From positions 503,243 through 567,242 of the forward strand of contig SMNZ01000004.1 of assembly GCA_004353515.1 (NCBI GenBank): a stretch of DNA of 64,000 bases, read 5' to 3'. A program made the position numbers and the translations under genes. Below are positions 6,040-14,668 of this stretch, piece after piece. The first letter of the stretch is position 1. Every line of letters begins with the position of its first letter. The stretch comes from Alteromonadaceae bacterium M269 (GTDB lineage: Bacteria; Pseudomonadota; Gammaproteobacteria; Enterobacterales; Alteromonadaceae). A model generated the notes under the pieces. That model did no database searches, was not told the origin of the DNA, and saw only the letters and a program-made list of their open reading frames with translations.

Positions 6040-8565
6040 TCACTCCGTGGACTTACCCTGAGCACGTAACTGACGATTAGTTTTTAGTGACGCTTCAGCA
6101 ACACTAGGATCTTCCGGCCAGAAGTGCTTAGGGTATTGGCTTTTCATATCTTTGCGGACTTGCTGGTAGCTCGAACTCCAAAACCCTGGCAAATCTTGTG
6201 TAATCTGGATAGGCGTTTGCCTCGGTGATAGTAATTCAATGACGATTGGTAGCTTGTTGTCCGCAATAGCCGGGTGGGAAGACAAACCATACATTTCCTG
6301 CATTCTGACCGACAAAACGACTTTATCAAGGCCAACATAATCTAACTTCGCGTTCCGACCACTTGGCAGCTCAATACTTTCGGGTAACAGAGAAATGATG
6401 CGCTGCTGGAGATCGTAGCTGAGCAAAGGCTTCAACATGGCTTCCCAATCGAGTTTTTGAAATGCAGACCACGTTACTACCTCTGAAAGATAAGGTAATA
6501 ACCACTCATCTATTTGCTCCATCAGGCCAGCATCAGAAAAGTCAGGCCATAACTCAGAGTCACTATAATGTTGTGCCATCTTGACACGGTTAACCCAACT
6601 TTTAGCTTTATCGGATAGGGGCAATTCTTCAAATGACATGGTAGATAACTTTTGTCGCCAAACTTGTTCAATCTCTTGAGTACTTGCAGAACAAGGTTTC
6701 TTGCTGACTGTAATACGACCAAAAGCGGTGAGTTCTCGGGCTTCTATTCTTTGTGAGCTTTCTTGCCACAGACAATCACTCTTTTCTTCAAACAAATAGG
6801 AAAAGTGAGTTTCGAGTTGCACTAAGGAGATACCTGCTGCAAGAGAAATGGATGCATTAGCGGAGTCTTTAAACAGCATTAATTTGCCGACAGCGAGCCA
6901 ACTACTCGCTGAAAGCGAGTCACCGTCTGCGAGCATAGCCCCACTGCCACAGCTCAATTGATAGGCTGTTTGATTCCTTAATTTCGCAATATGGTCAGGG
7001 TAGGCATGAGCAACCAATACAGGAATCAAATCAAGGGGCCACTCTAACGTTAATGACGCCTTAAGGCGTTTTGCCCAATGCCTAGCATCTTGCCATAAGG
7101 AATGCTTTTTATTTTTTTGAAGGTATTGCAATCTCAGATAGATATCGCTGTTACCCGATTTATGCAGTGGATCTTTCCCTTCCAGCAATGCTGCCAAAAT
7201 ACAGGCCAAAGATTGGACTCTATCAACACTCTCATCTTCCTCAGAAGCTACCTTACTAGCAGACAAAAGCATATTCGCAATCCTGGGATGGCAGCCCAGA
7301 GCATGCATATTTCTACCGTGGGTAGTCAGTGCCATTGCATCATCAATAGCACGCAAGTTTTGCAATATACTCGTACCTTGCTTGATCTGAGCTTCACTTG
7401 GCTTATCTAACAGAGGTAATGACTCTAATGAACTTCCCCAAACCAAAGCATCGAGAATAAAAGGCGTGATATCAGTGGAGCGTATTTGCGGAACCACGTT
7501 TTCAGCTAACCGAGCATGTTGCTCCTCACTCCAGAGTCGGTAAACAACACCCGCTTCTAAACGGCCTGCTCTACCCGCACGCTGCGTTGCTGAAGCTTTG
7601 GCAATACGCACCGATTCAACTTGTGTGATTCCGCGTGTTAGATTAAAGGATGCTCTGTTCTCAAGACCACTATCAATAACAATACGGATGCCTTCTATTG
7701 TTAAGCTGGTCTCAGCGATATTGGTGGCAACAACAACCTTTCTCTCACCTTCACCTGTAGGGTCAATGGCCTTTGTTTGTTGCGCTAAAGATAAGTCACC
7801 GTACAGGGGACAGATATGCACAATGCCGTATTCTTTGTCATCTAAACCCTCATCCAATAAATCTACCAACCCTTTAATTAAACGAGTCGTTGGCAAGAAA
7901 ATCAGAATATTCCCCTGCTCTTGTTCTAGCACTTGTTGAGTTAGGTTCGACAAAGACGATAAAAGTGCCTGATTTGTTTGATGCTTTTGCGGCAAGTAGC
8001 GCACATCAATTGGGAACTGACGTCCCTCACACTCAACCAATTCAGCTTCATTTAAGTAATCTGTCAAACCATCAACGGCAAGTGTTGCTGACATGACTAA
8101 AAGGCGTAGGCCTTCTCTAAAAGCCTGTTGTGACTCCAAACATAAAGCAAGTGAAAAATCAGCGTGCAGATTCCTTTCGTGAAACTCATCAAAAACCACG
8201 AGTCCAACATCAGATAGTTCAGGATCGTTCTGTAGCATCCTTGTCAGAACACCTTCGGTAACGATCTCTAAACGTGTTTTGGGTGAAACCCGGCTTTCTC
8301 CTCGGATTCGGTAACCAATAGTTTCACCAACACTTTCGCCTAGCTGACTCGCAAGATAGCTAGCAATATTTCGGGCAGCCAAACGTCTGGGCTGCAACAT
8401 GACAATCTTTTTATGACTAAACAAATCACTATTAATCAGCTTAAGCGGTAAGTAGGTTGACTTACCAGCCCCGGGCGGAGCAATTAAAACAGCGTTAGAT
8501 GTGCGAAGATTTGAAATTAATTCATCAGCTACATTGGCAACAGGTAAAGACAAAGACGTACTCAT
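6040..8565 (-). CDS. hrpB: ATP-dependent RNA helicase HrpB
   Basis: A DEAH-type RNA helicase of 841 aa. The Walker A GAGKST lies at 32-37, the DEFH box that replaces DEAH in HrpB at 126-129, motif III SAT near 160, then a helicase C domain (IFLPTTRLIKGL, ATNIAETSLTIEGI, ASATQRAGRAGR). The rest is a helicase-associated region and the C-terminal HrpB domain ending in a basic tail (ASLKTNRQLRAQGK). The cellular substrate of HrpB is not settled; roles in mRNA processing or ribosome-associated work are proposed. Length is normal. It is divergent from purU and convergent with DUF1330. Confidence 0.95.
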   Translation of the reverse strand: MSTSLSLPVANVADELISNLRTSNAVLIAPPGAGKSTYLPLKLINSDLFSHKKIVMLQPRRLAARNIASYLASQLGESVGETIGYRIRGESRVSPKTRLEIVTEGVLTRMLQNDPELSDVGLVVFDEFHERNLHADFSLALCLESQQAFREGLRLLVMSATLAVDGLTDYLNEAELVECEGRQFPIDVRYLPQKHQTNQALLSSLSNLTQQVLEQEQGNILIFLPTTRLIKGLVDLLDEGLDDKEYGIVHICPLYGDLSLAQQTKAIDPTGEGERKVVVATNIAETSLTIEGIRIVIDSGLENRASFNLTRGITQVESVRIAKASATQRAGRAGRLEAGVVYRLWSEEQHARLAENVVPQIRSTDITPFILDALVWGSSLESLPLLDKPSEAQIKQGTSILQNLRAIDDAMALTTHGRNMHALGCHPRIANMLLSASKVASEEDESVDRVQSLACILAALLEGKDPLHKSGNSDIYLRLQYLQKNKKHSLWQDARHWAKRLKASLTLEWPLDLIPVLVAHAYPDHIAKLRNQTAYQLSCGSGAMLADGDSLSASSWLAVGKLMLFKDSANASISLAAGISLVQLETHFSYLFEEKSDCLWQESSQRIEARELTAFGRITVSKKPCSASTQEIEQVWRQKLSTMSFEELPLSDKAKSWVNRVKMAQHYSDSELWPDFSDAGLMEQIDEWLLPYLSEVVTWSAFQKLDWEAMLKPLLSYDLQQRIISLLPESIELPSGRNAKLDYVGLDKVVLSVRMQEMYGLSSHPAIADNKLPIVIELLSPRQTPIQITQDLPGFWSSSYQQVRKDMKSQYPKHFWPEDPSVAEASLKTNRQLRAQGKSTE

Positions 8566-8722
8566 TAACAGGTAAAAAGCCTTAAAAAGAGGATAAGTTT
8601 TAACAATTTGAATAATTGCAGAAAAATTTTACTGACTTTCCGCGCTATATTAGGTAATTTCGGTTACTCTCATGAAAGTCTTAACAGCTTTCAACTATGA
8701 CTCCAATTCACTTAAGAACAAG

Positions 8723-9577
8723 ATGCAGCAAACATTTAGATTAATCATCGACTGCCCTGATCAATTAGGTTTAGTCGCCAATGTCAGTCAATTCCTAGCC
8801 GAACATCAAGCCACTATTGTTGAAGCAAGCCATCACACTGATCAGCAAACTGGTCGCTTTTTTATGCGACATGAAATCAACGCCGATTCGGTTAATCTTA
8901 GCATGGAAAGCTTCGCCAGTGCTTTTCGTCAAGTGGCTAGTCAATTCGATATGCAGTGGAAACTAACAGATTCACACCAGAAAAGAAAAGTCGCACTCCT
9001 AGCAAGTAAAGAGTCTCATTGTTTGAACGACTTGTTGCATAGATGGCACTCTGGAGAAATGTATTGCGACATTCCCTGTATTATCGCCAACCATCCACAA
9101 ATGCAGGAATACGCAGATTGGTACAATATCCCTTTCCATTGGATAGACTTTGCTTCTCAGGATAAACAAGCCGCTTTTGAACAGATCCTTGAGCTTCTTG
9201 AAAAATATGAAGTAGATGTCACCGTTCTTGCGCGTTTTATGCAAATCTTGCCGGACTGGCTTTGTCACAAGCTCGCTGGGCAAGCATTAAATATTCATCA
9301 CAGCTTTTTACCTTCCTTTGCAGGGGCAAAACCCTATCAACAAGCCTATGACAGAGGCGTAAAACTCATTGGTGCAACTTGTCATTATGTTACTCAAGAT
9401 CTTGATGAAGGACCGATTATCGAGCAGCAAGTCATCAGGATTTCACACAGTGATACCGCAGCTGACTTAGTGAGAAAAGGGAAAGATTGTGAAAAGACGG
9501 CTTTGGCAAATGGGCTGAGGTATCACTTAGAAGACAGGGTGATTATTCACCAGCATAAAACCGTCGTATTTGCCTAA
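8723..9577 (+). CDS. purU: Formyltetrahydrofolate deformylase
   Basis: PurU hydrolyses 10-formyl-THF to THF and formate, balancing the one-carbon pool and supplying formate for purine synthesis by PurT. An N-terminal ACT domain (FRLIIDCPDQLGLVANVSQFLAEH) is followed by a formyltransferase-like catalytic domain with LNIHHSFLPSFAGAKPY and the conserved Asp in DLDEGPII. ATG 8723 gives 284 aa, the usual family size, and starts directly at the ACT domain. An in-frame ATG at 8672 would add 17 atypical residues. A 13-bp hairpin overlaps the stop codon and separates it from the convergent gene. Confidence 0.94.
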   Translation: MQQTFRLIIDCPDQLGLVANVSQFLAEHQATIVEASHHTDQQTGRFFMRHEINADSVNLSMESFASAFRQVASQFDMQWKLTDSHQKRKVALLASKESHCLNDLLHRWHSGEMYCDIPCIIANHPQMQEYADWYNIPFHWIDFASQDKQAAFEQILELLEKYEVDVTVLARFMQILPDWLCHKLAGQALNIHHSFLPSFAGAKPYQQAYDRGVKLIGATCHYVTQDLDEGPIIEQQVIRISHSDTAADLVRKGKDCEKTALANGLRYHLEDRVIIHQHKTVVFA

Positions 9578-9589
9578 CGGTTTTATGCT
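9552..9589. terminator. Bidirectional terminator between purU and the convergent OMP-like gene
   Basis: A perfect 13-bp inverted repeat (9552-9564 with 9577-9589) with a 12-nt loop is centred on the purU stop codon. Runs of T/A in the outer stem provide weak U tracts in both directions. The next gene ends 13 bp further on the other strand. Confidence 0.6.
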
Positions 9590-9601
9590 TAGAATTTGTG
9601 A

Positions 9602-10186
9602 CTAGAAACGTCCTTTGTAGTTTAAAGATACTGTATTTTCAGTAAAGCCATTGATGTTAGCAGCGTAAGCACCTGCTACATCAAAGCTATCACGCTTGTA
9701 GTTTGCAACATCAATTTGCAACCACTGATCTTTGCTCAAGCCTTTAATTTTGCCGCTCACAACTAATGAACGTGCAGAACCTAAACTTTGACGGCCATTA
9801 CCTGGTAATTCAACAATTGGCGCTGGTTCGTACTTAATACCAACACCAACGTTAAGGTATTGATTTACTTGATAGCGCGGCATAATGCTCGCCGAAATAT
9901 CTGTTTCTTTATGACCGACGATACCCTCTGCACGTGCGCGATTCATATGTATCTCAGTCTCTAAAGTGAAGTTGTTTTTGATATTCTGAACAGCTAACAA
10001 CTCAATTTTCTGTTGTCTATATCCTTCGAAACTTGTCTTAGTTTTATTAACTGACACTGTTAGTTGCTCTGGCACAACACTCTTTGCCCAGTTAACACTC
10101 GACTCAATCCATTCATCTGTCGCGTGGCATTCATAAGAACATACAACAAATACTAATGATGCAATTGCCAAAATTATATTTTTCAT
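9602..10186 (-). CDS. Predicted outer-membrane beta-barrel protein, unknown function
   Basis: I do not recognise the family. From ATG 10186 the 194-aa product has a signal peptide (MKNIILAIASLVFVVCSYECHA). Alternating-hydrophobicity strands follow (LNVGVGIKYEP, SARSLVVSGKIKG, QWLQIDVANYKRDSF, NTVSLNYKGRF), ending in the C-terminal Phe typical of BAM-assembled barrels. The upstream frame is open to 10417 but lacks a plausible start; AGGTGGAAAG before ATG 10186 supports the choice. It is divergent from the BlaI/M56 pair, so that regulator could act on it too. A small barrel or autotransporter-like OMP is an inference. Confidence 0.65.
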   Translation of the reverse strand: MKNIILAIASLVFVVCSYECHATDEWIESSVNWAKSVVPEQLTVSVNKTKTSFEGYRQQKIELLAVQNIKNNFTLETEIHMNRARAEGIVGHKETDISASIMPRYQVNQYLNVGVGIKYEPAPIVELPGNGRQSLGSARSLVVSGKIKGLSKDQWLQIDVANYKRDSFDVAGAYAANINGFTENTVSLNYKGRF

Positions 10187-10482
10187 CTGACTTTCCACCT
10201 GTTTATTAATTGAGCGTTTAAGCTGTTGAATGTAAAAATACTGTAAACATTTGAAACTGTCGGTATTCCCCCCAATCAAAACGTATAAAACAACATACCA
10301 AAACCGTGAAATATAATTACCCACTTCATTTGTATTGTTATAAAAGTGCCCGAAGGTAGTGTGTAGAGCATTGATTTTAAATAACTTATTTAGATTTCTA
10401 GATAATGGTAATTGCAAACTTTACAGAAATTTTTTGCTCAATAAACAATCAAAAAAAGTGCTAAATTTTTCTTGCACACATT

Positions 10483-10498
10483 GATTACAAGTGTAATC
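10483..10498. promoter_or_regulatory. BlaI-type operator 1
   Basis: GATTACAAGTGTAATC is a perfect 7-bp inverted repeat with a 2-bp centre. It has the TACA...TGTA core of BlaI/MecI operators and lies 34 bp before the blaI-like start, in the promoter zone. Confidence 0.65.
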
Positions 10499-10505
10499 AT
10501 TTAAA

Positions 10506-10521
10506 TATTACAAGCGTAATC
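10506..10521. promoter_or_regulatory. BlaI-type operator 2
   Basis: TATTACAAGCGTAATC is a second, slightly degenerate copy of the operator 23 bp downstream (start to start), ending 10 bp before the ATG at 10532. Two operators spaced about two helical turns apart suggest cooperative repression of the pair. Confidence 0.6.
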
Positions 10522-10531
10522 GGTTAGTAAA

Positions 10532-10915
10532 ATGAAAAATATCCCAGATATATCAGATTCTGAATTTGACGTACTACAAGCGTTATGGGCAGACAATCCA
10601 GCAACGGCTCAGCAAGTTGTCGAATACTTAAATAGAACAAAGGTTTGGCATGAAAAGACTGTTAAAACCTTACTCAACAGGTTGGTAAAAAAAGAAGCAG
10701 TAAGCTTTGAAAAGGTCAATCGATACTATCTTTACACTCCTTTAGTTGAGCAAGAAGCTTATACCAAAGCTAAAGGCGAGAGCTTCATTCAGAGAATGTT
10801 CAACGGGAAACTCTCACCATTGGTCGCGAACTTTGCTGATGATAACAACCTTCAGGAAGAAGATATCCACCAACTAAAGAAATTGATTGAGCAATGGGAG
10901 AAAGACAATGACTGA
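10532..10915 (+). CDS. BlaI/MecI-family transcriptional repressor
   Basis: A 127-aa winged-helix repressor of the BlaI/MecI/CopY family. It opens with PDISDSEFDVLQALW and carries the recognition region WHEKTVKTLLNRLVKKEAV. The central stretch between DNA-binding and dimerisation halves (YYLYTPLVEQEAY) is where these repressors are cut when the partner M56 sensor protease is active. Two GATTACA-type palindromes lie before the gene, so it should repress itself and the sensor. Its stop overlaps the start of the M56 gene, indicating translational coupling. No beta-lactamase gene is adjacent, so resistance should not be assumed. Confidence 0.92.
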   Translation: MKNIPDISDSEFDVLQALWADNPATAQQVVEYLNRTKVWHEKTVKTLLNRLVKKEAVSFEKVNRYYLYTPLVEQEAYTKAKGESFIQRMFNGKLSPLVANFADDNNLQEEDIHQLKKLIEQWEKDND

Positions 10916-12170
10916 TCTCGTTTCGAGCAATGTTTTGCCACTCACTTTTTTATTGCTTGCCTTGCTTGCATTACGCAAGACCTTACTCAAGCATTTTGGC
11001 GCTAAAATGTGTTACCAGCTATGGCTTTTAGTGCCACTTTTTCTGGCAATGCACTATGTCCCCAGCTTTTCTTTCAACACATATACTCTTCAGCCTTCAG
11101 TGTTTACCGTTGTGCTTTCTGATATGCCAGAACAGGTCAGCACTTATGGGCAAACCTCATGGATAGCGTCTCTTTGGCTTATGGGTGCATCGATTATTGG
11201 TGCTTATTTTGTGTTAGCTCATCGAAACTTTCACAAAGCATTAAACGAATCACTAGACACAGGGAAGGTTAACGAAGCTCGTATTGAAGCGGATCAGTCG
11301 CCGTTGTTCTATCGGAGTCAGCAAGTTACAAGTCCAATGCTGACCGGATTAATTATGCCAAAGCTTATCTTACCTACAGCATTCGAACAGAAGTATAACC
11401 AGCAACAACAGAAGCTGATTATTGCACACGAAATTTGTCACTACAGACGCGGTGACATCTATTGGAACCTGCTAGCAACAGTTTGCCTGGTTTTGTTTTG
11501 GTTCCATCCTCTGGCTTGGCTTGCCTTTGCGAAATATAGGCAGGATCAAGAATTATCATGTGACCATGCTGTCATGGTCGGTCTTTCCTTAGACGATAAA
11601 AGGCAGTATGCCCATGCCCTTTTGAATACCATTGAGAACCACCAAAGCGCCGGCCTACTGCATATGTCTTTTGGCAAATTTGGAGATAAAAGCACTATGC
11701 AAGAACGTATACAACAGCTTCAATCAAACACTAAGCACAATAGATTAGCCACAGTGGGAGTATTTTCTCTGGCGGTATTTCTAATCTCTAGCACAACACT
11801 TGCAGAAACAGCCGTGACAAAAGCCTCACTCCCGACTAAACCCAATCTTGCTCAAAAAGCAGAACTGCCAGAAAAGGAAGAGTTACCTGAAAGGGAAGAA
11901 CAGCCCAAAAGTGAGTTAAGCCCTGTCGACGTTGTTTACCCTAAGTATCCTGTAGATGCTGCTAGAAATGAGATTGAAGGCTCCGTCACACTTTTATTCG
12001 ACATCAATCTTGAAGGCCATCCAGAGAACATCACTATTGTTGAATCTGTTCCCGAAGGCGTTTTCGATGAGCAAGCAACACTAGCTTTCAAGCAATGGCG
12101 TTATGAACCACAAGCAGAAATTATAAAGAGTCATACTGTACAGCTCGACTTTGCTCTAGGGCCGCGCTAG
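10908..12170 (+). CDS. M56-family sensor metalloprotease with TonB C-terminal domain
   Basis: A BlaR1/MecR1-type membrane protease of 420 aa. Several membrane helices lie in the first half, with the zinc motif HEICH at about 174-178 and a downstream conserved QELSCDHAVM. Another helix (VGVFSLAVFLISSTT) leads into a charged Glu/Pro-rich linker (PEKEELPEREEQP). The protein ends in a TonB C-terminal domain (YPKYPVDAARNEIEGSVTLLFDINLEG, residues about 345-420). Family knowledge says it should cleave the BlaI partner after sensing an envelope signal. The TonB end replaces the penicillin-binding sensor, so the signal may be an outer-membrane or TonB-related one. ATG 10908, with GGGAG upstream, overlaps the blaI stop. 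Confidence 0.9.
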   Translation: MTDLVSSNVLPLTFLLLALLALRKTLLKHFGAKMCYQLWLLVPLFLAMHYVPSFSFNTYTLQPSVFTVVLSDMPEQVSTYGQTSWIASLWLMGASIIGAYFVLAHRNFHKALNESLDTGKVNEARIEADQSPLFYRSQQVTSPMLTGLIMPKLILPTAFEQKYNQQQQKLIIAHEICHYRRGDIYWNLLATVCLVLFWFHPLAWLAFAKYRQDQELSCDHAVMVGLSLDDKRQYAHALLNTIENHQSAGLLHMSFGKFGDKSTMQERIQQLQSNTKHNRLATVGVFSLAVFLISSTTLAETAVTKASLPTKPNLAQKAELPEKEELPEREEQPKSELSPVDVVYPKYPVDAARNEIEGSVTLLFDINLEGHPENITIVESVPEGVFDEQATLAFKQWRYEPQAEIIKSHTVQLDFALGPR

Positions 12171-12205
12171 AAGTTGAAAATAGTACCACCACTATAAAAG
12201 CCGTT

Positions 12206-12230
12206 CACTCCTGCAAATACTGTAGGAGTG
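12206..12230 (+). terminator. Hairpin after the M56-TonB gene
   Basis: A 10-bp stem (12206-12215 with 12221-12230, one G-U pair) with a 5-nt loop lies 35 bp past the stop codon. No clear T run follows. Confidence 0.4.
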
Positions 12231-12333
12231 AGCATTAATTATCAATGCAAGGGTTTAGTCAAACATACTGGCTTAACTCCACATAAAACCGACACCTCAT
12301 CTTTTCAGCTAAACCTATTAACGAGAGGCTCTC

Positions 12334-13671
12334 ATGTTCTCCGCATTCGCTCGCTTTTTTAAGCCTGTGACCTTAGTCACGCTATTATCAGTATCCCTAC
12401 TCTCAACAAAAACAGCATCAGCTATTGAGCAACCAATAGGCATCATTAACGCGCTCATTATTGATGGCACAGGTACTCCACCTTCGACATCTAAAAATAT
12501 CTTGATTCAAGGAACTCAGATTGTAGATATCGGAGAAAACATACAGTTTCCCGAAGGTACCAAAATCATTGATGCCGAAGGCAAAGTGTTGATGCCTGGG
12601 CTAGCCGATATGCATATTCACTTCACCGACGGAGGAGATGGGTTTGATTTTCTTGGCTATCAAAGACGTTTAAATGCACTACTTTATTCTGGCGTTACGA
12701 CAGTGCTAGACACAGGCGGTGTTTTACCTTTCCTAAAACAATTGAAGCTCGCTATTGATAATCAAGTGATTGTTGGTCCTCACATCAACTATGTCGGTCC
12801 TCTGATAGACAGTGCTGACCCAACCTGGCCCGTGATTAGTCGCAGCATGGTCTCTACTGTGCAAGCTAAGGAAATAGCAAACTACCTGAACAACAATGGT
12901 GCCAGTGCCATTAAAGCCTATGCCAATCTTTCGCGACCTCAAATGTATGCATTAGTCTCTGCTGGGAAAGAAGTGGGTTTACCGGTTATTGTTGATGCTT
13001 GGGTTCGCAATGGCTTTGAGCACATGGTCACCCTCGGACTAAGAGCTTTCGCACATACGCCGTCGAGAGTCACAGAGCAAACACTCAACATCATGAAGAA
13101 TAGAGATGTGTTTATCATCTCTACCCTAGGTATCGGCGAATACAAAGAAAAAGCCCGACACGGCCAACTCGGTTTTCTTGATTCCGCTCTACTAGTAAAC
13201 ACGATGCCTGATTGGTCAATCGCAAAAACAAGAAACCTTTATGAATCAGACAGTAAAACACAAGCCTATCAACCCGGCACCTTCTACAAACAACAGTTAG
13301 AAAATATTAAGAAAATACACAGTGCTGGAATTAAGGTTGTTGCAGGCACGGACGATACAGGGCATTTCACTGGTGAAGAACTACATCGAGAGCTTGAACA
13401 GCTTGTTGATGCAGGTTTAACACCTTTAGAGGCTATTACTGCAGCAACTTATCATGCAGCTAAACTTCTTGATCAGGATGATCAGTGGGGAGTGATTAAG
13501 GTCGGTACTAGAGCAGATTTGCTTATTATCAATGGAAGACCAGACATTAGAATAAGCGAATCAAGAAATATCGAAACAGTGATTAAATCTGGCGAAATCA
13601 TTGATCGCACAAGACTGACAATCAAACATTCTACGGCACCAAGGTTTCGTGATACCAGCACGTCCTACTAA
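12334..13671 (+). CDS. Secreted amidohydrolase-family protein
   Basis: A 445-aa metal-dependent hydrolase of the amidohydrolase superfamily with a signal peptide (about residues 1-31, ...STKTASA). It has the beta-sandwich start IINALIIDGTGTPP and the metal-binding MHIHF (about 93-97). The conserved Lys region is AIKAYANLS and the later metal-ligand segments are AFAHTPS and VVAGTDD. The end (DQWGVIKVGTRADLLIINGRPD) is typical of imidazolonepropionase and Xaa-Pro-dipeptidase-like members. The substrate is unknown; a cyclic amide or small peptide in the periplasm is a family-based guess. GAGAGG lies before the ATG. A separate M20 peptidase nearby also carries a signal peptide. Confidence 0.85.
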   Translation: MFSAFARFFKPVTLVTLLSVSLLSTKTASAIEQPIGIINALIIDGTGTPPSTSKNILIQGTQIVDIGENIQFPEGTKIIDAEGKVLMPGLADMHIHFTDGGDGFDFLGYQRRLNALLYSGVTTVLDTGGVLPFLKQLKLAIDNQVIVGPHINYVGPLIDSADPTWPVISRSMVSTVQAKEIANYLNNNGASAIKAYANLSRPQMYALVSAGKEVGLPVIVDAWVRNGFEHMVTLGLRAFAHTPSRVTEQTLNIMKNRDVFIISTLGIGEYKEKARHGQLGFLDSALLVNTMPDWSIAKTRNLYESDSKTQAYQPGTFYKQQLENIKKIHSAGIKVVAGTDDTGHFTGEELHRELEQLVDAGLTPLEAITAATYHAAKLLDQDDQWGVIKVGTRADLLIINGRPDIRISESRNIETVIKSGEIIDRTRLTIKHSTAPRFRDTSTSY

Positions 13672-13672
13672 A

Positions 13673-13687
13673 AAGCCTTTGCGGCTT
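13673..13687 (-). terminator. Short hairpin between convergent genes
   Basis: The stem AAGCC/GGCTT (13673-13677, 13683-13687) is followed in minus-strand reading by TTTTT. It may terminate the DUF6065 gene, but the stem is only 5 bp. Confidence 0.35.
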
Positions 13688-13723
13688 GAGAGAACAAGCT
13701 GGTTTACTCAATTACCTCTATAG

Positions 13724-14530
13724 CTACCTTGTTCTCTTATCTTCAATATCTGCGCATTTAAATACGTTTTGATGCTCACTGTTACTGATGTCACTTCCTT
13801 GCCCTTTTGCATACTGAGAGTTCCATAGTTCCTTCATATCTGGCTTTCTTCCTTCTCTCATCCATTTTTCTTCAGCTTCGCGTTGCTTTTGATAGTTTTG
13901 TTGACGAGTTTGATCCCACTGCTGCACTCGCGCCATAAAGGCAGGATCATCTTCAAGATTTCGAAGCTCCATCTGGGTATCATTTAATAAAGCCAAGGGG
14001 TATGGCATTACACGGCAAATAGGCTCTCCAGCTTTAAACTTAATGGTTTTATTCGGTTCTGTAATACGCCAGTTGACAGTAAAAGGAAAAGAAACCCAAT
14101 CAGTTCGCACAAAAGCATCTAAGGGCGTTATATGTTTTTTATCGTGATTTGAAGGGCCACTAACAATCAGGCCATAATCGGAGTGAGTGCGGAACAAAAA
14201 GGGAATATACCAAGTGACGGTTCCGGTGCCGAAGTGTGGTCTCGGCGAGAACGGATCGGGCTCTGATGCTTTAATGTGCAGCTGATCACCACCTTCAACA
14301 CCTGTCCAGGACATTTCTACATCAACAGGATTAAGGATTTCCCACCCCATGGTATTTGATGCGGTTAGTGGAATACAGCGATAAGCATATCTTGATGGTG
14401 TCTCGTCCATCCAATCGCGTGTTGCCTTGCACGGACGAATGCTTTGGCTAACATCTTTCTTTACCCCCGGAACGACGTAAGCAAAGATTTTATTCTCGGG
14501 GACAGGAATAACACTATCTGATGCGCTCAT
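13724..14530 (-). CDS. DUF6065-like protein
   Basis: From ATG 14530 this is a 268-aa soluble protein without signal peptide. The segments IRPCKATRDWMDETPSRYAYR, CIPLTASNTMGWEILNP, PHFGTGTVTWYIPFLFRT and FKAGEPICRVMPYPLALL match my memory of the DUF6065 family, a cupin-like group with no proven activity. The C-terminal third is highly charged and probably helical (QREAEEKWMREGRKPDMKELW). The start is set by AGGAG four bases before ATG 14530; the frame is also open to an ATG at 14590. It converges on the amidohydrolase gene, and the M20 peptidase lies upstream on the same strand, 138 bp away. Confidence 0.6.
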   Translation of the reverse strand: MSASDSVIPVPENKIFAYVVPGVKKDVSQSIRPCKATRDWMDETPSRYAYRCIPLTASNTMGWEILNPVDVEMSWTGVEGGDQLHIKASEPDPFSPRPHFGTGTVTWYIPFLFRTHSDYGLIVSGPSNHDKKHITPLDAFVRTDWVSFPFTVNWRITEPNKTIKFKAGEPICRVMPYPLALLNDTQMELRNLEDDPAFMARVQQWDQTRQQNYQKQREAEEKWMREGRKPDMKELWNSQYAKGQGSDISNSEHQNVFKCADIEDKRTR

Positions 14531-14668
14531 AAGGCTCCTAACATCGCTTTCTTCTCGGCATACTCCCCTTCCAAACTTAAACACATTCATTTCAAAGAGT
14601 TAGGGGATGCTGATGTTTAATTAGAAGCCTTAGTTATACACTGTCTATGTCATTTTTTTAAGTCTTTC

